A DNA stretch of 64,000 nucleotides from Labilithrix sp. (GTDB lineage Bacteria > Myxococcota_A > Polyangia > Polyangiales > Polyangiaceae): positions 1 through 64,000 of the forward strand of contig JAHBWE010000021.1 in the NCBI GenBank assembly GCA_019637155.1, read 5' to 3'. The notes beneath the pieces were generated by a model. The model searched no databases. It was not told the origin of the DNA and saw only the letters and a program-made list of their open reading frames with translations. Position numbers and translations under genes: made by a program. Positions within the stretch are counted from its first letter, which is position 1, and every line of letters begins with the position of its first letter. This document shows positions 41,772-52,309 of this stretch, one piece after another.

Positions 41772-41880
41772 CAACTCAACGTCGGGGGCTTCGCCCCCGA
41801 CACCCCCACCCCAGACACGGCCCTCGCGCTGCGCGCTCGGGTTGCTTCGCAACCGCTTGCGCGGCCGCTTCTAGGGCCCC
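41771..41880 (-). repeat. Dispersed intergenic repeat, copy 2
   Basis: Read on the minus strand this stretch matches copy 1 (33181-33288): AAAGGGGCCCTAGAAGCGGC at one end, then GAGCGCGCAGCGCGAGGGCC, CCGTGTCTGGGGTG and finally a GAA-loop hairpin followed by CGACGTTGAGT. It lies between the TM protein gene and the deacetylase, touching the deacetylase ATG. Confidence 0.8.
41781..41801. terminator. 9-bp stem hairpin in the deacetylase leader
   Basis: GTCGGGGGC and GCCCCCGAC pair around a 3-nt loop, 10 nt upstream of the deacetylase start codon. In this place it could stop transcripts from the upstream gene on the same strand or block ribosome access to the deacetylase. No T-run follows. Confidence 0.5.
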
Positions 41881-41972
41881 TTTGCGTTTGCGGCGGCGCG
41901 AGGGCGGGGCTCCGCTCGTCTCGTGTTGCGGGCGCGAAGGGTGGGGCCGACGCGGGGGAGCCTGTCATTGCG

Positions 41973-42497
41973 TTAGCGGCGTTTTTTGGCGGGGGTCGCT
42001 TCTTCCTCTTCGTCCTCTGCGGCTTCCTCTTCTTCGGCGACGCGGAGCTTCTTGCCCGATGCCTTCGTGTCCTTCGCGCCGTCCTTCTTCTTTGCGTCGG
42101 CCTCGGGGTCGCCGCCCGTGTTGTCGAGCTCGAAGAAGGCGGCGAGGACGCCGGCGATGAGCGGGAGCGAGGCGGCGGGGAGCCAGCCGAGCTCGGCGTG
42201 GCCCGCGTTCATCGAGCTCAGGTTGATGTCGGCGTGGACCCACTGGCGGAGCGCGAACATGCCGCCGAGCGCGAGGAGGCCGCCGAAGAACGCCTTGAGC
42301 CCCGCCTCGATCTTCCCGTCCGCGGACCAGATCGGCTTGCCCGCGACGAGGCCCGTGACGACGCCGGTGACGATCGCGCTCAGGTACGCGAGGACGGGCC
42401 CGAACGTCACGATGTGAAGCACCTGGATGAGGACGGCGGCGACGACCGCGCCGATCAAGGCTCCGAGGAAGAGCCCGATGAACAACCGCTTAAGCAT
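41973..42497 (-). CDS. Membrane protein with charged C-terminal tail
   Basis: A 174-residue protein. Four or so hydrophobic helices (MLKRLFIGLFLGALIGAVVA, FGPVLAYLSAIVTGVVTGLV, KAFFGGLLALGGMFAL and SLPLIAGVLAAFFE) precede a long tail, first basic (DAKKKDGAKD) then acidic (AEEEEAAEDEEEEA) and finally KKRR. I do not recognise the family. It follows recD2 after only 14 nt on the same strand. Confidence 0.7.
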   Translation of the reverse strand: MLKRLFIGLFLGALIGAVVAAVLIQVLHIVTFGPVLAYLSAIVTGVVTGLVAGKPIWSADGKIEAGLKAFFGGLLALGGMFALRQWVHADINLSSMNAGHAELGWLPAASLPLIAGVLAAFFELDNTGGDPEADAKKKDGAKDTKASGKKLRVAEEEEAAEDEEEEATPAKKRR

Positions 42498-42511
42498 CGG
42501 GACATTCGAGT

Positions 42512-44731
42512 CTATCCCGCCGCCGCACGAATACGAAGCGCGAGCTTCGTCCGGCGCTCCTCGCGGCGCTGTTCCCCGAGCGCTATCTTCACCGCCCGCG
42601 GATCCGCGACGAGGACGACGAGCCGCTTGCCGCGGGTGACCCCGGTATAAACCAGGTTCTTCGACAACATCACGAAATGCGCAGTGAGGAGCGGGATCAC
42701 GACCGCGGGGTACTCGGAGCCCTGTGACTTGTGCACTGTGCACGCATACGCGAGGGTGAGCTCGTCGAGGGAGCGCCCGTCGTAGGGCACCTCGCGCGTC
42801 TCGTCGAAGCGGACCGTGAGCGAGTCCTCCTCCGTGTCCACCGTCGAGACGATGCCGACGTCGCCGTTGTAGACGTTCTTGTCGTAGTCGTTCCGGAGCT
42901 GCATGACCTTGTCGCCGACGCGGAAGGTCGTCCGCCCGCGCTGGAGGCCGGCGCCGCCCGGGTTGAGCACGCTCTGGAGCGCCTCGTTCAGCGCCATCGT
43001 CCCCACCCCGCCGCGGTTCATCGGCGTGAGCACCTGCACGTCGCGCACGGGGTCGAGGCCGAAGCGCCGCGGGATGTGCTTCGTCACGAGGTCGATGACG
43101 GCCTTGAGCGCCTCCTCCGGCTCGCGCTTCTGCATCACGAAGAAGTCGGCGTCCTCGCCCTTCTCGGGGACGATCGGCATCTCGCCGCCGTTGATGCGGT
43201 GCGCGTTCTGGACGATGAGGCTCTCCTCCGCCTGGCGGAAGATCTTCACCAGCCGCACGCACGGCACCACGCCGGACGTGATCGCGTCGCGCAGCACCGA
43301 GCCGGGTCCGACGCTCGGCAGCTGGTCGACGTCGCCGACGAGGATGAGCCGCGCGCCGTCGGGGACCGCCTGCGTCAGCGCGTCCGCCATCCACACGTCG
43401 ACCATCGAGCTCTCGTCGACGACGAGCGCGCCGCCGTCGACCGGGCGCTTCGCGTCGCGCTTGAACGAGCTCGTCTTCGGATCGAACTCGAGGAGGCGAT
43501 GGAGCGTCATCGCCTCCTTCCCCGTCGCCTCGCTCATCCGCTTCGCCGCGCGCCCCGTCGGCGCGGCGAGCCGCGCGACGACGCCGGCGCGCTCGAACAC
43601 GCCGAGGATCGCCTTCACGATCGTCGTCTTGCCGACGCCGGGACCGCCGGTGATGACGAGGAGCGGACAGCGCGCCGCCTGCGTCACCGCGAGCCGCTGC
43701 TCCTCGGCGAGCACGGTGCCGGTCTCCTTCTCGAAGCGCTCCACCGCGTCGTCGAAGCCGCGGAGCGCACGCGCCTCCGCCCGCGCCAGCGCCGCGAGGC
43801 GCCCCGCGAGCCGCACCTCCGTGTCGTGCATCCGCGTCTCGTAGATCGACGCGGTCCCGCGCGCCGCCACGCGCGCGAGCCCGCCCTCCTCCTCCGCGAC
43901 GACGTGGCCCGACGCCCGCACCGCCTCGAGCGCGCTCTCGACGTGCGCGATCGTGTCCATGCTCGGCTCGCCGTCGTCGCTCACGAGCCGCGCCGCGCGC
44001 AGGACGAGCTCCTCCGCGACGATGAAAGAGTGGCCGTTCTCGGTCGCGTCGCGCAAGGATTGCAGGAGCGCGGCCTGCATGCGCTGCGGCGAGTCCTTCG
44101 CGATCCCGAGCTCGCTCGCGATCTTGTCCGCGGTGCGGAAGCCGATCCCCCACACGTCGATCGCGAGGCGGTACGGATCGCTCGACACGATCGCGACCGC
44201 CTTCGCGCCGTAGCGCTTGAAGATGCGCGCGGCGAGGTGGACGCTCGCGCCGTGGGCCTGGAGGAACACCATCACGTCGCGGATCGCGCGCTGCTCGGTC
44301 CACGCCTGCGCGAGCTGCTCCGCGCGCGTGCGGCCGAGGCCGGAGACCTCACGCAAGCGATGCGGCTCCTCGTCGAGCACGCGGAGCGTGTCGAGCTTGA
44401 AGTGCTGGACGATGCGCTGCGCGGTGACCTGGCCGATGCCCCTGATCATCCCGGAGCCGAGGTAGCGCTCGATCCCGGCGAGCGTGGTCGGCGCGAGCTC
44501 CGTCACGCTCGTCGCGCGCAGCTGCTCGCCGTGCTGGCGGTCGACCTCCATCACCCCGCGCGCGCGGATGCGTGCGCCGGCGCCGACGCGCGGGAAGAGG
44601 CCGACGATCGTGAGCCGATCGCGACGTCCGGAGACGTCGACCTTGACGACGCGGAAGCCGGTCTCGTTGTTCTCGAAGGTGACGACGGCGACGTCGCCCT
44701 CGATCGCGACCTCTTTCGCCGACGCCGTCAG
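42512..44731 (-). CDS. recD2: RecD2-type SF1B DNA helicase, apparent CTG start
   Basis: A 5'-3' DNA helicase of about 739 residues. The N-terminal OB-like part (VAIEGDVAVVTFENNETGFR) and helix-hairpin-helix region (GIGQVTAQRIVQHF, VSGLGRTRAEQL) come first, then Walker A GGPGVGKTT near 364, VVDESSMVD, GDVDQLPSVGPG, and the C-terminal TVHKSQGSEYP with VYTGVTRGK. All of the usual domain is present from residue 8 on, yet no ATG, GTG or TTG exists in frame near the start; the only candidate is CTG 44731, whose CTGA overlaps the upstream stop. RecD2 acts in repair without RecBC. Confidence 0.9.
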   Translation of the reverse strand: MTASAKEVAIEGDVAVVTFENNETGFRVVKVDVSGRRDRLTIVGLFPRVGAGARIRARGVMEVDRQHGEQLRATSVTELAPTTLAGIERYLGSGMIRGIGQVTAQRIVQHFKLDTLRVLDEEPHRLREVSGLGRTRAEQLAQAWTEQRAIRDVMVFLQAHGASVHLAARIFKRYGAKAVAIVSSDPYRLAIDVWGIGFRTADKIASELGIAKDSPQRMQAALLQSLRDATENGHSFIVAEELVLRAARLVSDDGEPSMDTIAHVESALEAVRASGHVVAEEEGGLARVAARGTASIYETRMHDTEVRLAGRLAALARAEARALRGFDDAVERFEKETGTVLAEEQRLAVTQAARCPLLVITGGPGVGKTTIVKAILGVFERAGVVARLAAPTGRAAKRMSEATGKEAMTLHRLLEFDPKTSSFKRDAKRPVDGGALVVDESSMVDVWMADALTQAVPDGARLILVGDVDQLPSVGPGSVLRDAITSGVVPCVRLVKIFRQAEESLIVQNAHRINGGEMPIVPEKGEDADFFVMQKREPEEALKAVIDLVTKHIPRRFGLDPVRDVQVLTPMNRGGVGTMALNEALQSVLNPGGAGLQRGRTTFRVGDKVMQLRNDYDKNVYNGDVGIVSTVDTEEDSLTVRFDETREVPYDGRSLDELTLAYACTVHKSQGSEYPAVVIPLLTAHFVMLSKNLVYTGVTRGKRLVVLVADPRAVKIALGEQRREERRTKLALRIRAAAG

Positions 44732-45843
44732 TGCGACTTCGTCTTGATGTTGAGGACGAACTTGCCCTTCGTCGCCGACCCGTAGCCGGCGTTCATCACG
44801 ATGAGCGTGCTGTTGGCGGGCACGCGCACGTTGTCGACGCCCGCCCAGTGGCCGGCGCCGTCGACGGCGCAGATGTTCGCCAGCTTCGAGCAGTCGTCGA
44901 CGTACTCGGTGTGGCACATCTTCCACTCGTCGTCCGTCGCCGGCGGCTGATCGCGGAGGTACGTGTGGATCGTCGTGTCGACGGAGGTGCCGACGCTCGA
45001 GTGCCAGATCTGGACGATCGCGTCGGTCGAGCTCGGGTTCACGAGCTTCACCGGGAACACCGTCACCGACGTGAGCCACGCGTTGCGCTTGCACGTCGAC
45101 GGGCGCTTGCCCATCGTGTCGGTCTTGAGCTCCCAGATCGTGCTCGATGTGTCGCCGACCGCGGGCAGCGTGACCGAGGGCTCCTCGCACGCGCTGTACG
45201 AGCCCCAGCTGCACGTGTCGAGGCACGGCTGCGAGCGGTAGGTGCCCGGCGTGGGGCAGCCCGCGGTGTCGTGCTGGATCTGTCCCGCCTTGCACACGCC
45301 CTGGTTCTGGCAGCTGCCCCAGCCGCAGCTGTTGCTGCACGTGCGCGTCCCGCAGCGCCCGCACGCCTCCGTCGCGGCGGCCTCGCATTCGCCGCTCTCG
45401 CCGCCGCACGGACCGTAGGGGCTCACGGCGCCGCTCGTGCCGTCGGGCGTCGACACGCAGATGGCCTCCTGCTTCCCGCACTTGCCGCAGACCTTCTTGA
45501 ACTTCTCGTCGATGACGGAGCACGCCGCGCCGACGTCGGGCGCGGGCGTGGAGATCGGTCCTCCGTCCGAGACCGGGCCCGGCCCGGGGCTCGGGTTCGG
45601 GCTCGCGCCGCCGTCGCCGAGCGGCGCGTAGCTCGGCTCCTCGGCTTCGTCGTCGACCGCGCCGTTGCCCGTGTCGCTCTTCGGCGGGAGCTTCGCGCTG
45701 TTGCTGGGCTGCGTGGGTTCCTGCTCCTGCGTCGGGGTGTACTCGTCCACCTCACCGCTGGCGCTGCAACCGACGACGACCGCGGTCATGCCGAACAATC
45801 CGGCGACGACCGAGCCGAGAACAACGGACTTCGTGGTCAACAT
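44728..45843 (-). CDS. Cys-rich lipoprotein
   Basis: A 371-residue lipoprotein: signal ending VVVGC, then an acidic/Pro-rich linker (EQEPTQPSN, PNPSPGPGPVSDGG). The middle contains about 16 Cys in a pattern such as CGKCGKQEAIC, CGRCGTRTCSNSCGWGSCQ and CLDTCSWGSYSAC, typical of myxobacterial Cys-rich surface proteins. The C-terminal 150 residues look like a beta-sandwich. The stop overlaps the recD2 start (CTGA). Confidence 0.8.
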   Translation of the reverse strand: MLTTKSVVLGSVVAGLFGMTAVVVGCSASGEVDEYTPTQEQEPTQPSNSAKLPPKSDTGNGAVDDEAEEPSYAPLGDGGASPNPSPGPGPVSDGGPISTPAPDVGAACSVIDEKFKKVCGKCGKQEAICVSTPDGTSGAVSPYGPCGGESGECEAAATEACGRCGTRTCSNSCGWGSCQNQGVCKAGQIQHDTAGCPTPGTYRSQPCLDTCSWGSYSACEEPSVTLPAVGDTSSTIWELKTDTMGKRPSTCKRNAWLTSVTVFPVKLVNPSSTDAIVQIWHSSVGTSVDTTIHTYLRDQPPATDDEWKMCHTEYVDDCSKLANICAVDGAGHWAGVDNVRVPANSTLIVMNAGYGSATKGKFVLNIKTKSH

Positions 45844-46006
45844 CGGCGCGGAGCAGTAGCCGGCGCTATTTGCGCAAGCAACGCTACCCAGCGTCTCATT
45901 CGGTAGTGATTACGTCGTCCTACGTTGTGTGCCGAGCGACGTCCTCCATCTTTTCCATCACATCGGCGAGCGCGTCCTCGCTTTCTGAAACGGTCTCTCG
46001 AACGTC

Positions 46007-46480
46007 TCAGCCGAGCGAGTAAGGGGAGACCCGGCACCCCTGCTCGTAGTCGGGCCGAGGAGCGGCGCCGGGCACGACGTCGAGGAACGGCAAGAGCGCG
46101 AACGCGCGCTCGTGAAGGCGCGGATGCGGGACGACGAGGCGCGGCTCGTTCACCGCTCGGACGATATTTGCATTCTGCATCCAAAGGACGTCCAGGTCGA
46201 TCGTGCGCGGCCCGTTCCGCTCCGCCCGCACGCGCCCGAGCTCGTGCTCGATCGCGAGCAGCGCATCGAGGAGCGCGATCGGCTCGCCGCCCCACTCGAC
46301 GAGCACCGCCGCGTTCAAGTAGTCGGGCTGCGGCGGTCCGCCGACCGGCGCGGTCTCGTAGACGCGCGAGCGCGCGACGACCGGCGCGATCGCGTCGATG
46401 CGCGCGACCGCCGCCCGCATCGTCGCGAGCCGATCGCCGAGGTTCGCGCCGAGCCCGATGACCGCTCGGGGGAGGGTCAG
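46007..46480 (-). CDS. folK: HPPK, 2-amino-4-hydroxy-6-hydroxymethyldihydropteridine pyrophosphokinase, apparent CTG start
   Basis: A 157-residue folate-pathway enzyme that moves pyrophosphate from ATP to the pterin. AVIGLGANLGDR opens the domain, YETAPVGGPPQPDYLNAAV follows, and GPRTIDLDVL and PHPRLHERAF are the active-site signatures. The domain starts within five codons of the upstream stop; no ATG, GTG or TTG is available, and CTG 46480 gives a CTGA overlap with the upstream lipoprotein. AGGGG lies 8 nt before it. A rare-codon island sits at about 46160-46185. Confidence 0.9.
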   Translation of the reverse strand: MTLPRAVIGLGANLGDRLATMRAAVARIDAIAPVVARSRVYETAPVGGPPQPDYLNAAVLVEWGGEPIALLDALLAIEHELGRVRAERNGPRTIDLDVLWMQNANIVRAVNEPRLVVPHPRLHERAFALLPFLDVVPGAAPRPDYEQGCRVSPYSLG

Positions 46481-47121
46481 GGGCTCGACCCCTGGAAGCG
46501 CAGCGGGTTCGTGAGCATGCCGGTGAAGCCGCCGTTGACCTCTTCGTCCTGGACGAAGAAGAGGAACGAGCCGTCCTTGAGATCGCCGAGCGCGGCCTCG
46601 ACGGTGATGACCGCGCCCGCGTCGGTGTCGAAGCGGACGCCGTGGATCTCGACCGACGTAGTGGAGCGCGTCTCGAGGCGCGAGGGCGACGACGAGGAGT
46701 ACAGGCCGCCGGCGAGGTCCGTCGCGTCGATGTTCGAGAGCGCGCCGCTCGCGGCGGTGATGCTCACGGCGAAGTCGCACGTCTGCGCGGTCCGCGTCGT
46801 GTCGCACGTCCACCAGACGTGCCAGTGGCCGCCCGCCGCGTACTCGACGAAGACGCCGACGCCGTCGCCACCGACCGCCTCCATCGTCTGGTTCGTGTCG
46901 ACCTCGACGAGCATCGGCGACGTGTTGCCGACCGCGCCCGGATCGGACGGCCACGAGCTGCCGCCGCTGCTCGTGGTGCCCGAGACCGGCGGCGGCGACG
47001 ACGTCTCCGCCGGCGCGTCGCGCAAGCGCCGCGGGGGCTCGTTCTCGTAGACGCACGCCGAGAGGCTCGCCGAGGTGGCGATGAGAGCGATGAGCGAGAT
47101 CGAAGAACGAAGACCTTGCAT
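46477..47121 (-). CDS. Putative lipoprotein
   Basis: A 214-residue protein with signal ending SLSAC (lipobox), a Ser/Pro/Gly-rich linker and a beta-rich domain containing FVEYAAGGHWHVWWTCDT and a second Cys in TAQTCDFAVSI, probably a disulfide. No family recognised. It lies 7 nt downstream of the DUF6600-like gene and overlaps folK, so three genes share one likely transcript. Confidence 0.75.
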   Translation of the reverse strand: MQGLRSSISLIALIATSASLSACVYENEPPRRLRDAPAETSSPPPVSGTTSSGGSSWPSDPGAVGNTSPMLVEVDTNQTMEAVGGDGVGVFVEYAAGGHWHVWWTCDTTRTAQTCDFAVSITAASGALSNIDATDLAGGLYSSSSPSRLETRSTTSVEIHGVRFDTDAGAVITVEAALGDLKDGSFLFFVQDEEVNGGFTGMLTNPLRFQGSSP

Positions 47122-47128
47122 CGACGAG

Positions 47129-48763
47129 CTACCTCCGACGGATCGCGCCGCCCCGGCTGCTGCCGCCGGAGGAACGCGGACTCGAGACACTGGGAGACGA
47201 ACGCACGCTGGGAGACGAACGAATGACGGACCCGCTCGAGCGCGAAGGCGACGAGCTCACCGAAGGACGCGACGGCGCGCGAGACGGCGCGCTCGAGCGG
47301 AAGCTCGGCGACGAGCTGCCGCGCATCACGCTGGAGCTGGAGGAGCTCGGCCGACTCGAGACGCTGGGGCGCGCGCTGAACGCGGGCGAGCTCGCCGGGC
47401 GCGACACGCTCGGCTGGCTCGGGCGGAACGTGGGCGACGACGAGACGCTCGGGCTCGAACGGAACGACGGCTGGCTCGAGCGGAACGCCGGCGACGACGA
47501 AGGCGACGAGACGCTGGGGCTCGAGCGGAACGACGGCGACGCGGCGACGCGCGGCTGCGCGGGGGCCGACGGCGTGAAGCTCGGCGAGCGCGACGGACCA
47601 CCGACGCTCCGGCTCGCTCCGACGCTCGGGTTCGCTCCGACGCTCGGGCTCGCGGCGGAGCGGAAGGCGCCGCCGGAGCTCGGACCTTCGCCCGGCCTCA
47701 TGACCGAAGCGGCGGGCCGATTGACGGCGGCGGTGCGGACCGGAGCGCGTGCGCCGGACGCGACCGCGGTCGACGGGGCGGCGAGGGCGCGCGCGCGGTC
47801 CATGCCCGCGTTCTGGCTCTTCGACGGCGGGGCGACGATCGCGTCGCGACCCATGCCGGCCTCTTCCGGGCGCGGGCCGCGGCGGACGACGGGCGCCGCC
47901 GCGACGCGCTGGCCGCCGCTCACGGTGGGGCTCGCCGCGACGCGCGTGGGTCCGCCGACGCTCGGGCTCGCGGCGACGCGCTGCGCGGGCGGCGGCGTGT
48001 ACTCGACCGTGCGCTCGTAGTGCACGCGCGCGGCGGGACCGCGAGCGACGTACGAGCGGAGACCGCCGCCGTAGTAGAAGCGATCGTGTGGACAATACAC
48101 GTAATGGTCGTAGTAGTTGTAGAACCCGAACGACCAGCCCACCGCGTAGCCGTTCGACCAGTAGTACGCCGGCGGCGCGGGCGCCCAGCCGATGTACCCG
48201 TAGCCGGCCGGCCCCGTGCGCCACGTGACCCACGCGCCCGCGTAGCGGCGACCCGGGATCCACGACCAGCGATGACCCGGGAGGTAGACCCAGCGTCCGT
48301 AGTGGAACGGCGCCCAACCCCACGAGTAGTCCGAGACCCAGACGTAGTCGGTGTCGTCGGAGTAGGTCCAGTGCCCGGCGGTCACGTACGGCTGGAAGTC
48401 CTCGCCGACCTCTTCTTGGGACGGGACCCAGACCGTGCCGTACGTCGAGTCCTCGACCCACCTGCCGTGGCCGTCGAGCGCGGGCTTGAACTCGGTGAGC
48501 GCGCTCGGATCCGTCTCGGAGTACTCGTCGGCGTCGCTGTCTTCGCCGAGGGCGATCTCCTGTCCTTGCTGCTGCGCTTGACCCGCCTGCTGCGCCGCGA
48601 GCTCCTCCGCCGTGAGCGGACGCGGCGGCGGGGCGTACTCGTATTGTGGAACCTCGGGCTCGGGCTCGTACGCACCGCAGCCGACGGCCCCCAGCCCCAG
48701 GAGGGCTGCCCCGACCGCCGTCGTCCACGTCTTCAGGCGCGAAAACATCGTCTCTTCATTCAT
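47129..48763 (-). CDS. DUF6600-like envelope lipoprotein with Ser-rich tail
   Basis: A 544-residue lipoprotein. The signal (LKTWTTAVGAALLGLGAVGC) carries lipobox AVGC. Residues of about 90-230 have the W/Y/G-rich pattern of DUF6600: GRWVEDSTYGTVWVPS, GHWTYSDDTDYVWVSDYSWG and WAPFHYGRWVY, then GYIGWAPAPPAYYW. The last 270 residues are low complexity (SSPSV, RSSQPSFR and similar) with degenerate repeats. Start ATG 48763 has AGGGG about 7 nt upstream; ATG 48748 is an alternative. The role is unknown; such proteins are often abundant surface components. Confidence 0.82.
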   Translation of the reverse strand: MNEETMFSRLKTWTTAVGAALLGLGAVGCGAYEPEPEVPQYEYAPPPRPLTAEELAAQQAGQAQQQGQEIALGEDSDADEYSETDPSALTEFKPALDGHGRWVEDSTYGTVWVPSQEEVGEDFQPYVTAGHWTYSDDTDYVWVSDYSWGWAPFHYGRWVYLPGHRWSWIPGRRYAGAWVTWRTGPAGYGYIGWAPAPPAYYWSNGYAVGWSFGFYNYYDHYVYCPHDRFYYGGGLRSYVARGPAARVHYERTVEYTPPPAQRVAASPSVGGPTRVAASPTVSGGQRVAAAPVVRRGPRPEEAGMGRDAIVAPPSKSQNAGMDRARALAAPSTAVASGARAPVRTAAVNRPAASVMRPGEGPSSGGAFRSAASPSVGANPSVGASRSVGGPSRSPSFTPSAPAQPRVAASPSFRSSPSVSSPSSSPAFRSSQPSFRSSPSVSSSPTFRPSQPSVSRPASSPAFSARPSVSSRPSSSSSSVMRGSSSPSFRSSAPSRAPSRPSVSSSPSRSSGSVIRSSPSVRSSPSVSSPRSSGGSSRGGAIRRR

Positions 48764-48854
48764 AGCAACCCCTGCGCCCGGAGGAACCCCGGCCGTGCAC
48801 ATGACGAATCCGGCGGGATCCGACGGGATGCCGCCCCGAACCGTCGACGATTTG

Positions 48855-49323
48855 TCACGAACCGTGGGAATGAATGCCAACGGGTCGAATCGAGAGGAGG
48901 GCGTGACCCGGTCGCCACGACACGACTGTGAACCGGCGTGGACGCCTATCGCCGAGCGGGTTGCCGGTGAGGTTCAGCGTCTCGCCGTGGGCGAGGTCCT
49001 CGCCGAGGACCTTCGCGAGGAGGGCGGCGTCGATGCGCTGCTGGCGCAGCGACAGCTCGCGCACGTTCGGGAGCGGCAGCTTCCCGAGCGCGACGAGGTC
49101 GGCGGGGCGGAGGCCTTCGAGATCGAGCGCGCGAACAGGGTGCGACGCGAAGAGCGCCTTCGCGCCACGCGCGCCGCGCGGGGGGCTTCGAGAGGTTCGG
49201 CGTGCTCGTCAGCAGCGCTTCCCATCCGTTACGGCCGAGCATCAAGACGTCGCGGACGTCGACGAGGAGGTCCTCGACCGGCTGACCTTTCTTCTCGGGT
49301 GGAAAGACGACGGTCGCTTGCAC
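48855..49323 (-). pseudogene. LRR-like gene broken by a -1 frameshift in a C run
   Basis: A GTG-started frame reads VQATVVFPPEKKGQPVEDL and STPNLSKPP, then loses its character. A second frame takes over as RVAKALFASHPVRALDLEGL, continues as RPADLVALGKLPLPNVRELS and ends at 48855. Adding one C to the run of six (plus-strand G 49180-49185) would join them into one LRR-type protein of about 155 residues. Either a true frameshift or a homopolymer error explains it. It is divergent from prkA. Confidence 0.65.
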
Positions 49324-49366
49324 GGCGACTCAGGATACGCTGCACTCTTCGAGCGAGGAGAACGAG

Positions 49367-51421
<2,055 letters not shown>

Positions 51422-51428
51422 CGACCCA

Positions 51429-51457
51429 CCGCCCGCTCGCGCCCGACGCGCGGGCGG
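51429..51457. terminator. Hairpin after prkA
   Basis: CCGCCCGC (51429-51436) and GCGGGCGG (51450-51457) form an 8-bp stem around a 13-nt loop, 8 nt after the prkA stop and 14 nt before the convergent lipoprotein stop. It could end both transcripts. There is no T-run. Confidence 0.5.
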
Positions 51458-51470
51458 GCACCCCCGCGCG

Positions 51471-51839
51471 TCAACGAGCTTGCGTGGGCCACCTTCCGTA
51501 CCGGCCTCCGCTCGGGATGGGGCGGTGCAGGGTGAGCTGCGGGAACTGGATGTAGCGCGGCGGATCGTTCCCGCGCGGGGCGATCTCGTCCTCGATGCGG
51601 CGCACCGAGGGCGTGGGTTGCCACTCGCTCATCGGCACGTACTCGACGTGGCTCGCGGGTGGGGCGGGATCGTCGTCGCACGCGTCCGACCAGTCGCACC
51701 GCGCGACCGCCGCCGGCGGTTCGACGCGCACGTAGACCACCTCGCGCGCGGGCATCGCCGGCGAGCGCCCGCACGCGGCACCGCCCAGCGCCGCCGGCAG
51801 CACGAGCACGAAGGCGGCGGTGCGCGTGCGCGGGGCCAT
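51471..51839 (-). CDS. Small putative lipoprotein
   Basis: A 122-residue protein with signal MAPRTRTAAFVLVLPAALGG and lipobox GAAC. The mature chain has CDWSDACDDDP and then a Tyr/Pro/Arg-rich region (HVEYVPMSEWQPTPS, PPRYIQFPQLTLHRP). No family recognised. The start at 51839 was chosen because it gives a complete signal peptide; the frame runs on upstream without one. Confidence 0.65.
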   Translation of the reverse strand: MAPRTRTAAFVLVLPAALGGAACGRSPAMPAREVVYVRVEPPAAVARCDWSDACDDDPAPPASHVEYVPMSEWQPTPSVRRIEDEIAPRGNDPPRYIQFPQLTLHRPIPSGGRYGRWPTQAR

Positions 51840-51930
51840 CTCTCTACTCTGGCAGCAGTAGCTCCACTCGGCAACGCGTCCGCGAGCCGCGCGGGCGGCG
51901 ACGCGGAGGTGCGGATGGTACGCTCTCGTC

Positions 51931-52239
51931 ATGGCCGAAGACCTCACGACCCGCATCCTGATCGAGATCCGCGACGAGATGCGGAAGACGCGTGAAGAGC
52001 TCGGCTCACGCATCGACAAGACCAACGAGCGACTCGACAAGACCAACGAGCGACTCGACCGCCTGGAGCAACGGCAACACGAGGGCGAGATCCGGCTCGC
52101 GACGGAGATCGTCGCGGTGGCCGCGGCGGTCCGTCAGCTGACCGAGCATCTCCGGGACGACCGCGAGGTGCGCGCGCAGGTCGCGGATCACGAACGCCGC
52201 CTCGCGATCCTCGAGACGAACCGCGCGCCGGGTGAATGA
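51931..52239 (+). CDS. Coiled-coil protein with a 21-bp internal duplication
   Basis: A 102-residue charged protein predicted as a single long coiled coil (LIEIRDEMRKTREELGSRID, QRQHEGEIRLATEIV). Two exact tandem copies of 21 nt at 52015-52035 and 52036-52056 encode the heptad DKTNERL twice, followed by a diverged third heptad. Small heptad-repeat proteins of this sort occur widely with no known role. Confidence 0.7.
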   Translation: MAEDLTTRILIEIRDEMRKTREELGSRIDKTNERLDKTNERLDRLEQRQHEGEIRLATEIVAVAAAVRQLTEHLRDDREVRAQVADHERRLAILETNRAPGE

Positions 52240-52309
52240 CCACACCCGACGCGGTCCGGAGGGCTCGCGCTTCGTGTGACGAGAATTCGGAGCGCGCGGT
52301 GCACGAGTG

